Positions 53,101-58,833 of a stretch of DNA of 64,000 nucleotides are shown here, in pieces. How positions within the stretch are numbered: position 1 is the first letter of the stretch; the number at the start of each line of letters is the position of its first letter. A program made the position numbers and the translations under genes. Origin of the DNA: Haliclystus octoradiatus (Eukaryota; Cnidaria; Staurozoa; Stauromedusae; Haliclystidae); the NCBI GenBank assembly GCA_916610825.1, contig OU744448.1:3759465-3823464 (forward strand), read 5' to 3'. The notes below the pieces were generated by a model. That model saw only the letters and a list, made by a program, of their open reading frames with translations, searched no databases and was not told the DNA's origin.

Positions 53101-54434
53101 TTTGTATATGATGTTTTTTCTCTTTGGTATCCTTAACAACAACCACAACAGCCTCAATTTGCGATTCATCGTTAGAAATAGTTTTGTTGTCATCGACTAA
53201 ATTTTTCGCAGCAACATTAAATAAATATTTATCTTCTTTAAGAACCTGTGTCACTCTTATCTTTCCTGATATTTCATCAATTGTAAACGGAATTTCATTC
53301 ATGGTGGTTTTGATAATTTGGTAGGTGATTTTGTTACAGATACATTGGTTTGGTTCGTTACAGACATCTTTGTCATTTGCATCAACTTGAATGATCACGG
53401 TTCCGATAGCAGTAGATTTGTCTAATACAATATCAAGGTTGGGTGTTGTGAATTTTGGCTGATGATCATTACCTAGAACACGATTGTTTAACAGTGAGTT
53501 AGTTGATGAACGATTCACGTACTGTTAATTAACGTTAAACAGCTTGTTTTCATGAACTTTCCATGTTTCATTATGCTCTTATTCGTGAGCATTTTATGAT
53601 CACAGTTCATGAATTTCTATGAACAAGTTCACGAAAAGGTTGTTATTTAACACTCATGAACCATTCATGAACTCTTAAACTGTTTTTTTCCACAGAGGCA
53701 CAATCATGCAAGTAAGTAAATAATAATACATACATCAGAATCGGAAATAGTTATAAAGATTAGTGACTTACAAAACTGTAGCTGATAATTTCAGGGAAGT
53801 GATAATAATTATAGTACTCAGGCGAGCTACATTATGAAATATATTGGTTTATATCTAGAGAGTTTACTAAATACATTCATGCCCGTGAACATATGTTGTA
53901 AGTGTGAAGCATGTTTGTTAACATATCACTTTCTGATTAAATAAATTAATTGGGGTTAGTTCGGATGGCAGTCACAGAACAAACGAACTTCATATTTGAT
54001 CATGGACTATGGTACGAATCCCCGAGAGTCAACATTTACGTTATCTAAAAACTCAAATGAGAGCCATTTGTGATATCGGATGGAATGGCACAGGTTAATC
54101 ACACAGTGAGTTACTGTGGCGCATTGGCTGGCGTTATTCTGATCCATGGATATCTGAATATGCCTACTTGATAAGTTCAATTTATTAAACCCTATACATA
54201 GCGGTAGAATTATAATCACATCACAGCTGAAAGTTAGGCTATATATATATACATGTTTCATATAGAAATTAGAATTTAGTAATAAGAAAGTAGTAGACTT
54301 ATTAGGTTATACATCTTATCTTTGGTTGATACTTACGAAGGATCTCACAAGTGTCTCCAGTCCAACATTCTTCACAGACGCATTTGTGATTTTTTTCATC
54401 GCAAAATCCATGGATGCAATCTTTTTCAAAATAT
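17079..54434 (-). CDS. Large EGF/cadherin/beta-sandwich-repeat protein, 14 visible exons (5' end off window)
   Basis: Fourteen minus-strand exons join with every donor, acceptor and phase compatible. Together they give 3,144 in-frame coding bases (1,047 residues and a stop), which is strong evidence for one gene. Order: EGF-like module; cadherin-type repeat (NDHQPKF linker, DANDKD Ca-site motif); about five ~150-residue repeats, several opening with a PxLK-type motif and a GDxIxFxV-type strand, suggestive of Ig-like/DUF11-like beta sandwiches; then short repeats with VYA, VYG or VYF and W that recall tectonin-like propeller blades. Everything visible looks extracellular. No membrane segment was found downstream of the EGF, so the product is secreted, or its anchor lies in the unseen N-terminal part. 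Introns hold numerous transposons, yet exons are unbroken. The exact orthologue is not recognised. Confidence 0.85.
17263..17589. mobile_element. Short TIR element (about 327 bp)
   Basis: Imperfect inverted ends: CCCCGGGGGTAACTTCC on the left and GGAAGTTACCCCC on the right, extending inward through TACGGGGACGTTCAAAT versus ATTTGAACGACCCCGT. Flanks TATAGACC and TATAAACG may be a decayed 8-bp duplication. It lies in the last intron of the host gene. Confidence 0.5.
17745..18633. mobile_element. Non-autonomous hAT-like TIR element (889 bp)
   Basis: The left end CCAGGGGGGGGTAACTCC and right end GGAGTTACCCCCCTCCCCGG are inverted, and AGCGCTG directly flanks both sides as a 7-bp duplication (8 bp if one mismatch is allowed). 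The GTAACTCC/GGAGTTAC core also occurs in the neighbouring element at 17,263. No transposase frame is seen inside. The hAT assignment rests on end and duplication type only. Confidence 0.6.
18634..19223. other. Intron sequence, no gene
   Basis: AT-rich. CTGTAACTCCACTATTTCT occurs twice (about 19,005-19,055), a short direct repeat resembling the inner end of the adjacent TIR element. Confidence 0.4.
19224..20900. mobile_element. Foldback-type element with tandem-repeat inverted arms (1,677 bp)
   Basis: The left arm (19,224-19,500) is about seven tandem units of TGGCCCATCGTTGCCATAG separated by A/T runs. The right arm (about 20,690-20,900) holds about six in inverse orientation, in mirrored order including matching spacers (CGTTTTTTTTGTAAAA against its complement). 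Ends are TATGGTGG/CCACCATA, and TACATG flanks both sides as a 6-bp duplication. The ~1.2-kb interior has no convincing protein. This matches foldback elements, whose long arms are built from subrepeats. Confidence 0.8.
21137..21376 (-). CDS. Host gene exon 13: VYG/W repeats
   Basis: 240 bp, phase 1 to 1, with acceptor CTTTTTACAG and donor GTAAGT. It reads RKVGSVIGTDSRENVYGV, then CKSYIFFNPITNAWIVLID, then a Ser/Thr/Gly-rich linker. The spacing of VYG and W resembles tectonin-type beta-propeller blades. Confidence 0.85.
21377..22765 (-). other. Intron 12
   Basis: AT-rich; a short (GATC)n run sits at about 22,434-22,450. A 151-codon plus-strand frame (22,044-22,499) has no recognisable composition or motif and is taken as chance. 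Confidence 0.5.
22766..22821 (-). CDS. Host gene exon 12 (56 bp)
   Basis: Acceptor AATTTTCAG, donor GTGAGT, phase 2 to 1. It reads SDIGKGCYVTQDLGDKWQ, the second half of a propeller-like blade ending in W. Confidence 0.8.
23277..23349 (-). CDS. Host gene exon 11 (73 bp)
   Basis: Acceptor TTTCTTTTAG, donor GTAAGT, phase 1 to 2. It reads YYEFGIAIGSSKNVYACV and then GQTKQ, the first blade-like unit (GSSKNVYA). Confidence 0.8.
23982..24213 (-). CDS. Host gene exon 10
   Basis: 232 bp, phase 0 to 1, acceptor TATTTCTTCAG, donor GTAGGT. It begins YSSEIAFTQDLIFNLHMTV, then AAGGVINAAGIVHLSYES, and ends FGCKK. It looks like the distal part of the last beta-sandwich repeat, leading into the C-terminal repeats. 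Confidence 0.85.
24266..24782. mobile_element. TIR element (about 517 bp) in intron 9
   Basis: The ends GCTATGGCTAAA and TTTAGCCATAGC are inverted, and complementarity continues inward for about 60 bp (AAGCGAAAATAATRCAGGCG). No clear target duplication and no coding capacity were seen. Confidence 0.6.
24844..25009 (-). CDS. Host gene exon 9
   Basis: 166 bp, phase 2 to 0, acceptor TATCTTCACAG, donor GTAGGG. It reads SFVYNIIISHTEESSMFAY, then VGLVIFYPHYITFSTLEG. The SHT motif aligns with the same strand in exon 6, so this is the opening of beta-sandwich repeat 5. Confidence 0.85.
25067..25188. repeat. Hairpin-forming TTCATGAAC repeat
   Basis: The arms TCCTGAATGTTAAATGGC and GGCCATTCAACATTCAGGA are inverted about a centre rich in TTCATGAA/TCATGA motifs. 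Further TTCATGAAC-rich patches occur at about 25,990-26,080, 29,050-29,090, 35,575-35,590 and 53,550-53,670. Confidence 0.6.
25318..25537 (+). mobile_element. tRNA-derived SINE, copy 1
   Basis: A tRNA-like head has an A-box-like TGGCGTAGTGTTAGGG and a decayed B box GGGTTTACTCCC. It is followed by a body containing GGCGTCAAGAAGGGCATC and CTTCAAGCTTAACCG and an A-rich tail after TTTGTGGATAAATGACAAAT. The body matches 29,818-30,045 on the other strand, defining a family. Confidence 0.72.
25653..25812. repeat. Tandem duplication, 80 bp x 2, exact
   Basis: The 80-bp unit beginning ATAGAATTAAAGATTGATAT occurs twice head to tail without visible differences, indicating a recent duplication. It lies in intron 8. 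Confidence 0.85.
25813..27921 (-). other. Rest of intron 8
   Basis: AT-rich. It contains the TTCATGAAC patch at about 25,990-26,080 and a short (AAT)n run near 27,430-27,460. No gene was seen. Confidence 0.5.
27922..28325 (-). CDS. Host gene exon 8
   Basis: 404 bp, phase 0 to 2, acceptor TGATTCTAG, donor GTGAGT. It begins FVSQTIDGGPLFAIEQAV, includes FGTGTNTNTGDNADNK and YWVGVGMYDPNMVLVRQQ, and ends RPVLKAVIVADKTILYK, the opening of repeat 5. It thus spans the end of one beta-sandwich repeat and the start of the next. Confidence 0.87.
28326..29483 (-). other. Intron 7
   Basis: AT-rich with a TTCATGAAC-type patch at about 29,050-29,120; no gene recognised. Confidence 0.5.
29484..29749 (-). 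CDS. Host gene exon 7
   Basis: 266 bp, phase 1 to 0, acceptor TCTGTTTAG, donor GTACTT. It reads ALRATFLFVVVENVIPLA, FNVQFTYKNGLMMDKKPN, then TPSLTMTPVQTLTDIRPG and NKVCFTVSALFDK, the opening of beta-sandwich repeat 4. Confidence 0.87.
29818..30045 (-). mobile_element. tRNA-derived SINE, copy 2
   Basis: On the minus strand the head reads GATGTAGTGGTTAGGGCG (A-box region) and GGGTTCAATCCC (good B box), which are RNA polymerase III promoter elements. The body GGCGTCAAGAAGGGCATA and tail region TTTGTGGAAAAATGATAAAT are shared with 25,318-25,537, ending in an AAC/A-rich tail. The acceptor stem does not pair, so this is not a functional tRNA. Confidence 0.78.
30965..31747. mobile_element. Nested PIF/Harbinger-like MITE (783 bp)
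   Basis: The ends GGCCTGGATTATACAGC and GCTGTATAATCCAGGCC are inverted, extending through blocks of CACGCTTTCGAGCGTGCCGT-type sequence. The trinucleotide TAA flanks both ends, the duplication expected for PIF/Harbinger elements. Its GC-rich CGAAAGCGCGC motifs contrast with the AT-rich surroundings. Confidence 0.82.
31983..32716. mobile_element. Nested TAGCCTGCGTCC element (734 bp)
   Basis: The ends TAGCCTGCGTCCAGACTAAA and its complement are inverted for about 65 bp, including GTAAAGTCTGCGTAGCCGAC. AAAAACAC flanks both sides as an exact 8-bp duplication. It is the long relative of the 65-bp MITE at 11,328. An 8-bp duplication suggests hAT-like mobilisation; no transposase is present. Confidence 0.82.
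33189..33438 (-). CDS. Host gene exon 6
   Basis: 250 bp, phase 0 to 1, acceptor ATTTGATAG, donor GTATCT. It begins VEPTLKFDVVKNGFENVV, then GDKIEFDVTISHTNVSTAD, ending YTYSGDFSVT. It is the clearest start of a beta-sandwich repeat (PTLK opening, GDKIEF strand), resembling DUF11-type domains. Confidence 0.88.
33712..34664. mobile_element. TIR-like element (about 953 bp) in intron 5
   Basis: AAAGGGTCAAAACAGACCGG on the left and CCGGTCTGGTTTGACCCTTT on the right are inverted. A related fragment, GGTCAAACAAGACCGGCAGC, occurs at about 48,846-48,880. A target duplication is not evident. Confidence 0.5.
35237..35395 (-). CDS. Host gene exon 5
   Basis: 159 bp, exactly 53 codons, phase 0 to 0, acceptor TTTAG, donor GTACAG (a weaker donor). 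It reads VNSPFTNIKIHMKFKVTV, then YIAAGVEDTRMMEVVLLRG and TVIK. It closes repeat 2 of the beta-sandwich array. Confidence 0.83.
35396..36812 (-). other. Intron 4, proximal part
   Basis: AT-rich; it contains an imperfect hairpin with GGGTGCTAAAGGGGTGCC and GGCACC/CACCCTTTTAGCACCC pieces at about 35,707-35,783. No gene was seen. Confidence 0.45.
36818..36951 (+). repeat. Gypsy left LTR (134 bp)
   Basis: TG...CA ends. Its last base is the A of the Gag start codon, so the ATG overlaps the primer-binding site. Confidence 0.9.
36951..37946 (+). pseudogene. gag: Gypsy Gag with protease start, truncated (331 codons)
   Basis: The frame opens at the LTR/primer-binding junction (ALREIEFLSPKPLTG). The capsid-like region spans residues about 20-175 (FKRQFSQFLEAVE, TIDEYITALQKQAQRC). 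Two Cys-rich boxes follow near 213-245: CGNCGTAHKFRKCPAYGKDC and CYNCGNMNHFQQMC, the second a canonical CCHC knuckle. The protease begins with LDSGAAVNVLCKSDYF near residue 312, where DSGA is the active site. The frame stops shortly after, where the element has lost its protease C-terminal part and most of RT. Confidence 0.85.
37965..40252 (+). pseudogene. pol: Gypsy Pol remnant: RT end, RNase H, integrase
   Basis: After a deletion, protease-like sequence (NGSQTPSIGRCSVIVQ) runs directly into the end of the RT palm, VADDILVYGCG. RT motifs upstream of the catalytic ADD are therefore missing, about 200 residues. Then come the RT thumb and RNase H (VTLQCDASTSGLGATL, LSDHKPLETI). A frameshift near 38,765 leads to MMLSLQRYNLCV and the integrase HHCC region (HLGMAATLRRSREAVFWPG, CSPC). 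The DDE residues lie in VGMDLMDF, LQTDGGTQFTS and SNGKAESAVK. A stop at 39,754 separates the C-terminal tail (39,779-40,252). The element cannot encode a working RT. Confidence 0.87.
40654..40730 (+). repeat. Gypsy right LTR, first part (77 bp)
   Basis: Matches the first 77 bp of the left LTR with two differences. It ends at the LINE insertion; the remaining 57 bp lie at 45,871-45,927. Confidence 0.92.
40975..42530 (+). repeat. Eight ~200-bp tandem monomers forming the LINE 5' UTR
   Basis: GGGGCGTTTACT starts recur at 40,975, 41,179, 41,384, 41,583, 41,784, 41,983, 42,188 and 42,391 (spacing 199-205). Each unit carries TTTGATACCGTTTGATAACA, TTTATGATCTGCTAAC, GAGACGACTTGCTTGAAA and a T-rich end. 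By analogy with mouse L1 monomers these may be repeated promoter units; that function is inference. Confidence 0.92.
42712..45846 (+). CDS. LINE ORF: AP-endonuclease and reverse transcriptase (1,044 aa)
   Basis: Nicks target DNA and reverse-transcribes element RNA at the nick. The endonuclease spans residues about 45-315 with NVGTLNVRGLN, AIQETKL (catalytic E80), STYAPT, WGDQNAKTG (D200) and YTDHRLV (H310). A charged helical linker follows (about 340-470). RT spans about 530-800: KNGKSPGIDNLNAELLK, LPKPGKKPGPAAHLRPVIL, LLDMSKAFDTV, GVPQGDCLSPILFVIYL and the catalytic YADD (778-781). The C-terminal region has YLGSLLDTDKDINRR and RWYGHLLRLPERTPAKRAL, typical of RTE-like and related LINEs. The frame is unbroken and all catalytic residues are present. 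Confidence 0.92.
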   Translation: MKGDSSQTPSESLNNIQVKWSTTKISVNKMTKVNDVTHGIIKNKFNVGTLNVRGLNSKMKRQQLANDMCKYELSILAIQETKLKKEGIFDIQTSDNKKRYEVFHTGNQENRHYGVGIVVEKGLKVEYKTISSRICIATVNLNKIIINKKCNNRNIIFISTYAPTLVTSEKNPKIKEDYYEQLESVIKNVNSRDICIIWGDQNAKTGLGTEEFPQVIGRYGKGVMNSNGRSLAEMLLRNDMMLCNTMFPHKMAHRTTWEAPIRKEDHNDKNGNLRNNPYRNQIDYIIMKVKHKIFIEDSRSYSGIETYTDHRLVKTKLNIRWRKMKYKTPPERLNIQALKDEEKQFDYHQKVVQNLNNIEASNVQEKWLKIVTSCRDAANEVVGTTNKNQKSQNKDIKKLSDKQKELRNKINQTNNKKEKIKLAKERNLIMKEIHFKLQEEEISHIMELVEQIEKLKPDSRRMFQVIKHLQNINSNNRVIVSGKNGVTTDKNEQLNIITKYFEGVFCKTSEKDITTIQPEKMKEPFNPQEVKSAIKSLKNGKSPGIDNLNAELLKHGPAHISQQISDIFNIIAATGEFPKEIKEGLLVPLPKPGKKPGPAAHLRPVILLSVLRKLLAICMLRRCLGKFNKKIPLTQAAYQQGRSTTEQVFSFKILAEKAITSENYQIILLLLDMSKAFDTVRRCDMINILKEILDNDELHMMKILIEDVTLKVKLKETIGKNINSNIGVPQGDCLSPILFVIYLADALKKCNHITNPSHAHDHTYIIGDQHKILIDQQYADDISYITTNQEDNQRIRKRIPDMLKAYNLQVNDTKTEEYVIKRGTGENEDWKNCKYLGSLLDTDKDINRRKILAINSYNKLKYIFESRKVETKTKMRIFRTHLESIFFYNCELWTCTHNHENTIDIFQRKLLRRILNLTWEDKTTNTTLYKMSYQSPWSLEVKARRLRWYGHLLRLPERTPAKRALDEALLFWPKPRGAPKTTWLKIINDDLKALNVEICTKNITDNQIIKRKLNIKELKELTKDRKTWRIIVDRAVSSSWDGKA
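46259..46503 (-). CDS. Host gene exon 4
   Basis: 245 bp, phase 1 to 0, acceptor TATTTTGTAG, donor GTGAGT. It reads DLTVNGAPIDYDLVLTMP, FTMNVSVEITSVTGDLVF, then TAVRFDFGIVT. It forms most of beta-sandwich repeat 2. The intron downstream (toward exon 5) is 10.9 kb, nearly all gypsy plus LINE. Confidence 0.87.
46504..49831 (-). other. Intron 3, left part
   Basis: AT-rich. Scattered fragments of other elements include a GGTCAAACAAGACCGGCAGC piece near 48,846 and mixed GC-rich pieces near 46,600-46,680 and 49,668-49,760 that share GGTTGACC/CTAACCGAG motifs with 51,560-51,640. No gene was seen. Confidence 0.4.
49832..49930 (+). other. Short ORF with KWTPKMIEEF motif
   Basis: ATG at 49,832 opens about 32 codons beginning MAESGQASKEAKPKSK, followed by KWTPKMIEEF. 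The W-T-x-x-M-I-E-x-(L/F) pattern recalls the start of MADF/Myb-like domains found beside PIF/Harbinger-type transposases. It runs into the CR1-like LINE fragment and stops. It may be the first exon of a transposon gene disrupted by that insertion. Weak evidence. Confidence 0.3.
49935..51485 (+). pseudogene. 5'-truncated CR1/Jockey-like LINE fragment
   Basis: RT motifs in order: AVWKTAIVSPIYKK, NYRPISLTS, NEQFGFISRRSTCTQLLA, VYIDFNKAFNTV, ITGVPQGSVLDPLIYIVYIN and the catalytic FADD (about 50,500). A frameshift near 50,720 shifts to the C-terminal part (AAKAKNRSFLIKKCF, RPMLESSTPVSNPYL, LNLESLELRRLKFDL). An earlier stop lies near 50,110. It ends in a (CATA)n microsatellite at about 51,460-51,480, common for CR1-group 3' ends. 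The endonuclease part is absent. Confidence 0.87.
51957..52446 (-). CDS. Host gene exon 3
   Basis: 490 bp, phase 0 to 1, acceptor TTTCTTACTTAG, donor GTAAAT. It reads VDPSCISLIASAIPDVSG, RGDMIKFKILAYHNASATA, then TTTAAMDVSLTLSSDHLIF, and ends AEHPTLKMTQTIEK, which begins repeat 2. It therefore holds the first complete beta-sandwich repeat. Confidence 0.88.
52462..52843. repeat. 382-bp near-palindrome in intron 2
   Basis: Two ~176-bp arms, inverted and perhaps 85-90% alike, are separated by about 30 bp. Outer ends read GCAAATCTACAATCTGTG and CACAGATTGTAGATTTGC; inner ends read GCACCGGAACTAGTACCAGG and CCTGGAACTAGTTCCGGTGC. The structure starts only 15 bases upstream of the exon 3 acceptor, so the branch-point region falls inside the palindrome. 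The pre-mRNA could form a very long hairpin there. Confidence 0.85.
53093..53472 (-). CDS. Host gene exon 2: cadherin-type repeat
   Basis: 380 bp, phase 1 to 0, acceptor GTGTTCTAG, donor GTGAGT. It opens NDHQPKFTTPNLDIVLDK (a DxNDNxPxF-like interdomain linker), then TAIGTVIIQVDANDKD (the DxND calcium site), then ITYQII and IPFTIDEISGKIRVTQVL (the canonical FxIDxxxGxI strand), then YLFNVAAKN. An extra CNEPNQCICN Cys insert follows the DxND motif, which is unusual. The LDRE motif is replaced by VLKEDKY. It is one cadherin domain. Confidence 0.88.
53473..54336 (-). other. Intron 1 (of visible exons)
   Basis: AT-rich; about 53,550-53,670 carries many TTCATGAAC/GTTCATGAA motifs. No gene was seen. 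Confidence 0.45.
54337..54434 (-). CDS. Host gene first visible exon: EGF-like module
   Basis: 98 bp, entered with two codon bases already used, acceptor TTTTATTAG, donor GTAAGT. It reads YFEKDCIHGFCDEKNHKC, then VCEECWTGDTCEIL. The Cys pattern C-x4-C-x6-C-x-C-x2-C-x5-C with HGFC and WTGDTC is EGF-like of the tenascin/teneurin kind. Earlier exons must lie beyond 64 kb or between the retroelements; none were found. Confidence 0.82.
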
Positions 54435-54803
54435 CTAATAAAAAGTTACATCTACATTCAGTATTGATTTTTTCTAGAAGCCGGAAATAATTGTTTTCCC
54501 AATAATTATGTGATAACAAGCTGGAAAGAGGGGGTGTTGGATGTACAGCATTATATTAACATGTGCTGTGCGTAGTCAATCACAACGTAAGCCTTGAAAA
54601 TCATGAGCCACTGCGGCGAATGCATTGTACGACAGAAGTGAGATTTGAGCTTGATTTCGATCGAAACCAGAAGTTTGTATTTTTATAAAACAAATTTGGT
54701 AGGATTTATACAGACATTTATAAAAACTCTTCTGATTCCAAAACTTGATCCCAATATATCTTGCTTGTAATGCAAACTTGATTTTAATCTCTTTGGGGTT
54801 CCC

Positions 54804-54969
54804 TGTCATATAACACAAGACAATAATAGTATATACTGCTCGTACGAAAGCTAGCGAGAATCTGATCTCAAACATTCAAGGCGTGTAACTTGATGCCACA
54901 CGTGAACGTGATTACTTTTAGTACGATATTGAAGTTAATTACAACCTGAGATTAAAGTACGTTATCACA
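54804..54969 (-). repeat. Gypsy 3' LTR (166 bp)
   Basis: Direct counterpart of 58,879-59,040; shares AGCTAGCGAGAATCTGATCT exactly. Confidence 0.85.
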
Positions 54970-55169
54970 ACTTCCCCGTTTCTAGGGTTAATAAATAACT
55001 GATTAAATAAATACGAGTCAAATCCATAATAGTTAGGTGGATTAGAGTTTCTTGTAGAGTGACGCAACTCAGGCGAGGCTAGATGTCATCATTAGGTAAT
55101 TGATTATCATTATCATTACTGTTATTGCTATCATTATTAGTATGATCAGAAGATCTGCGTTCAGCCGAA

Positions 55170-58100
55170 TTACCTGTTGATCTTGTAGCTTCTATTGCAT
55201 CCATTGCAGTCTATGGAGGCCGGAGGGGGCACTCGACCTATCTGATTTTGTGAAGCAAGAATCGTATGCCCCTCGGATTGGAACCATGCCGTGTTAGTGC
55301 CTTTCGAAACAACAAATTCGTCCTCTTTTATAAGAACCACTAGGTAGAGGACGGTACAGAAAAAGCTCTCCTGTTGTAAACCCTGCCACAAAAGGGACTC
55401 TTGGGTCACGCCTAGTAGGATTTCAGCTGGCAATTTACCCCCTTGCTATCGATGTTGTGCGACGCACTAACAACATTTTATTAAGAAACATATTGAATGA
55501 AACTCGTAAGCTACGATTCCATGCTTTCATGGCACGCTTAACGGTCTGAACTGACCGCTCTGCCAAGCCTTTGGCACATGGAAAGTGTGCGGGTGATTCG
55601 GATTTGTAACAGCCTGATTTTGATAACCAACCAACGATCTCATCGTTGACAGATTCTTGCGCGTTATCCGAAACTGAATGTTTTGTCACCCCGAAACGGG
55701 AGAACAAAGCAAAGAAAATACGAATAATTTTGGGTGTTGATCTATCAGGACAACGTAATGCCTCGATCCAGCCACTGCCTGCATCGACAATAATGAGTAC
55801 ATTTCCTAACATATCGGGAACATGTCCAAAATCCATGTCAGCTGCTCCCACGATAAAACTGTAGGCCACTCATGAACTGTTTTATTTGTTTTAGGACGCA
55901 ACTTTGCACAACTTTTTACAGCTGGAAACAAACTGATCTGCTTCTCTCACCATACCTGGCCACCATTCCCCTTTTCGAAGAGATCGCTGAGTCGCATTAA
56001 CGCCTTGATGAGTAGAATGCGCCTTACTCAACACAGAGTCACGCAGTGTAATAGGAATATAGGGAACCGAGTCAAAATATATAACGTCCTTTTCCAGAGT
56101 TAGAATTGACTCAACGCGTGCGAAAAGGAGTTTTGCTTCTAACGGAGTTTTCCAATTCCCTGAAATTAAGCGTTTTTTATGCTTTTGGCTAATTTAAGTT
56201 TAGATTTAATCAGATTTAAAGCTAATTGAAGATCAGCAAATGGAATGACTGGCTGTAAAAAGCAATTTCACAGGAATCAATAATAGCAATATTTGTGACA
56301 ACACCTTCGATCTTATCGGACTTGCAGATAAAAGAGACAGAGCATCGGCATGAGCAATCTCTGTTCCTGGACGATGCATTATTTCAAAAATCAAAAGCCA
56401 TGAGTTTGATTGCGCAACGACAGAGTCGTGCAGAGGCGGTCTTCGGATGGGGTTGATTCGGGGTAAATAAATGTATCAACACCTTATGATCTGTAATGAG
56501 GGTGAAGCGTCGACCCAGCAAAAGTTGCCTTAATCTCTCAACACACCATATAATACCTAAAGCCTCTCGTTCAGTTGTTGAATAGTTTTTCCCAGCTTGA
56601 TTAAGAGAACGTGAAACATAAATGACAGGCTTCCCAACTTGGTTAAAACCCCTGCAATGCATCTCTCTGATGCATCAGTAGTTAATGTAGCCTCTTTAAC
56701 AAGAGAATGTGGTTGAACAAGTGGATTGCAATTCATCTTTTAAACGCCGAAATGCTCTGTCGCAATAGGTATCCCAAACAAACTGACGTCTTTTTTGCCC
56801 ATTTTATTAAATGGTCTAATTTTATCTGAAAAATTTGAAATCAAGCGACCAAAAAAATTAATCAGACCTACAAATGCTTCGATCTCCTTTTTATTATTTG
56901 GTGCTCAGCTAGAATTTATTCTACTAAGCAGTTGTTGATCAGGTGGAATACCTGTAGCAGAAATTCAGCATCCCTAAATAGAGATTTCTGTCGCATGTTT
57001 GGTGCATTTTTCTGCATTAATGGACATTTTTCGTGATTGAAGCCTTTCTAAAATGGCATTTAATCTTTTATTGAGGGATTCCTTGGGTTTTGCAAATACT
57101 AGGACGTCATCCTGATAGGCAGTCAAACCTTTGAGTTCTGCAAGGACATCTTCAATAACGCGCTGGAAAATTGCATTCCCATTTGCAGGCGAGTGACGCG
57201 ATACAGGTCCTTGTTAGTATTTATTACTGACAAATTTTGACAAAATCATCAAGTTTAACTTGCAAGTACGCCGATTTATAGATCAACTTTTGCAAAATAG
57301 GCGGCATCTTCCATCTTGGAGAAAATTGTTTCAATATTTGGTATTGGATAGTCGTCAACTAAAATATTGCCGTTTACATGAACGCTAAAATCTGCGCACA
57401 TGCGCAAGCCGCCTGACTTCTTTTTTACCCAAACAACAGGAGAAGCATTTTCTACACCGCCCGATTCAATAGGTTCAATTACGCCCATTGACTGTAGTTT
57501 ATCGATTTCACTCTCAACAGCTTGCTGCAAGGGGAGTGGTAAAGGTCTTGATCTACTAAACATCGTCTTTGCACTCTCCTTTAGCTTCATAGACGCAACC
57601 AAACCAGTGATATAGGGTAATGGTTTCACTTTTTGCTCTACAAAATTTATCAGCTGTTTACTATCAACATTACGTCCTAACAAAGCATATTTAGAATTAG
57701 ATTTCACAACATAAAATAAAATATTATAAAATTTACCATGATAATTGACATTAAATGAGCAATGACCTAAAACAGTTAGCCCATGTCCGTCATAACACTT
57801 GAGTTTCTTACTGCCAATCATCAGCAATGGGTTTCCCATTTCATTCTATACTTTAGTTGAAATGATTGAGCATGACGCACATGTATCATGTAACATGCTA
57901 ACTGAGCTCTCATTTATAATAACGGAATCAGTTGCTAGAGATATGTTGTTGACTACATTGACGTCCTCGTCAAAAGAATGCAAGATACAAGCTATGTCTG
58001 CATCGTAATTGATACTATTGTCTTCTGTATTATTTTCTTCAATTCCAATACGATTGAAACAATTATCTGATTGACGTGGTTTTTTATAACAGAATGATGA

Positions 58101-58833
58101 AAAATTTCAAATGATGAATGATGTTAAATGCGGAACAACGCCTTGGCGGATGTATAGATGCACAAAATTTACATTTATTACTCACGTCATTTTGTTTTGC
58201 GTAATTTGATTCCTCTTTGCATCTTTGACATACGTTACCGGCATTAATACTCAATTTGATCCTTTATTGACGTTTATGAAATTCTCATATTGCCTAACTC
58301 TTTCTCTCAGATCTTCAAATTGTACATTAGGTCATTAGGTGAATTTCTGATGTAGTCTAAGAGCTCTTTCTTTATCTTTGGATCTGCAAAACAGTTAATA
58401 AACACCAGCTTTTAATAGCTCAGCTCCTGGATCTTTCTGCTCTTTCAATCTTGAGAAATCACTTTTGTCTGCCATGTAATTGATGCGGCCGTAAACATCT
58501 TCGACTGATTTCTCTGCTTACTTTTTTATCGTTAAAAGGCTAGTCCTTTCAGCAACTAGGAATCGCTCTTTGGGCTCAAGATATAGCTTGGCTGCATTAT
58601 GAATGTCATTAAATGGCAATTTCTTCCAGAGCATCGGGTTTGACTAACCTTGTCAGCGTGATAAATGCTGTTTCCCCACAGAATTCAACGAATAGATCAG
58701 TCAGTTGTAGTTCTTCACTTTTGACAAAGTCGCCATCTGTCAATTTTTCTCGGCGACAGCGTGCTTTAAAAGCCGAAAACCATGAATTGGATATTTCCGG
58801 ATCATCTAAAGTTAATATTCTATTTTTGTCCAT
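55170..58833 (-). pseudogene. pol: Gypsy Gag-Pol remnant
   Basis: Minus-strand order: Gag start MDKNRILTLDDPEISNSW (58,833), a protease trace with DTCAS near 57,890, then GHCSFNVNY and YALLGRNVDSKQL. RT N-terminal motifs follow at 57,560-57,276: SEIDKLQSMGVIEPIESG, SPVVWVKKKSGGLRMCADF, YPIPNIETIFSKM and AYFAKVDL (catalytic D). RT then continues in broken frames. RNase H lies at 56,662-56,384 (VIYVSRSLNQAGKNYSTTE, LITDHKVL). Integrase lies at 55,869-55,435 (VIVDAGSGWIEAL-like core, VSDNAQESVNDEI, KGLAERSVQTVKRAM). A short C-terminal part follows to 55,170. Many stops and frameshifts: not functional. Confidence 0.85.
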
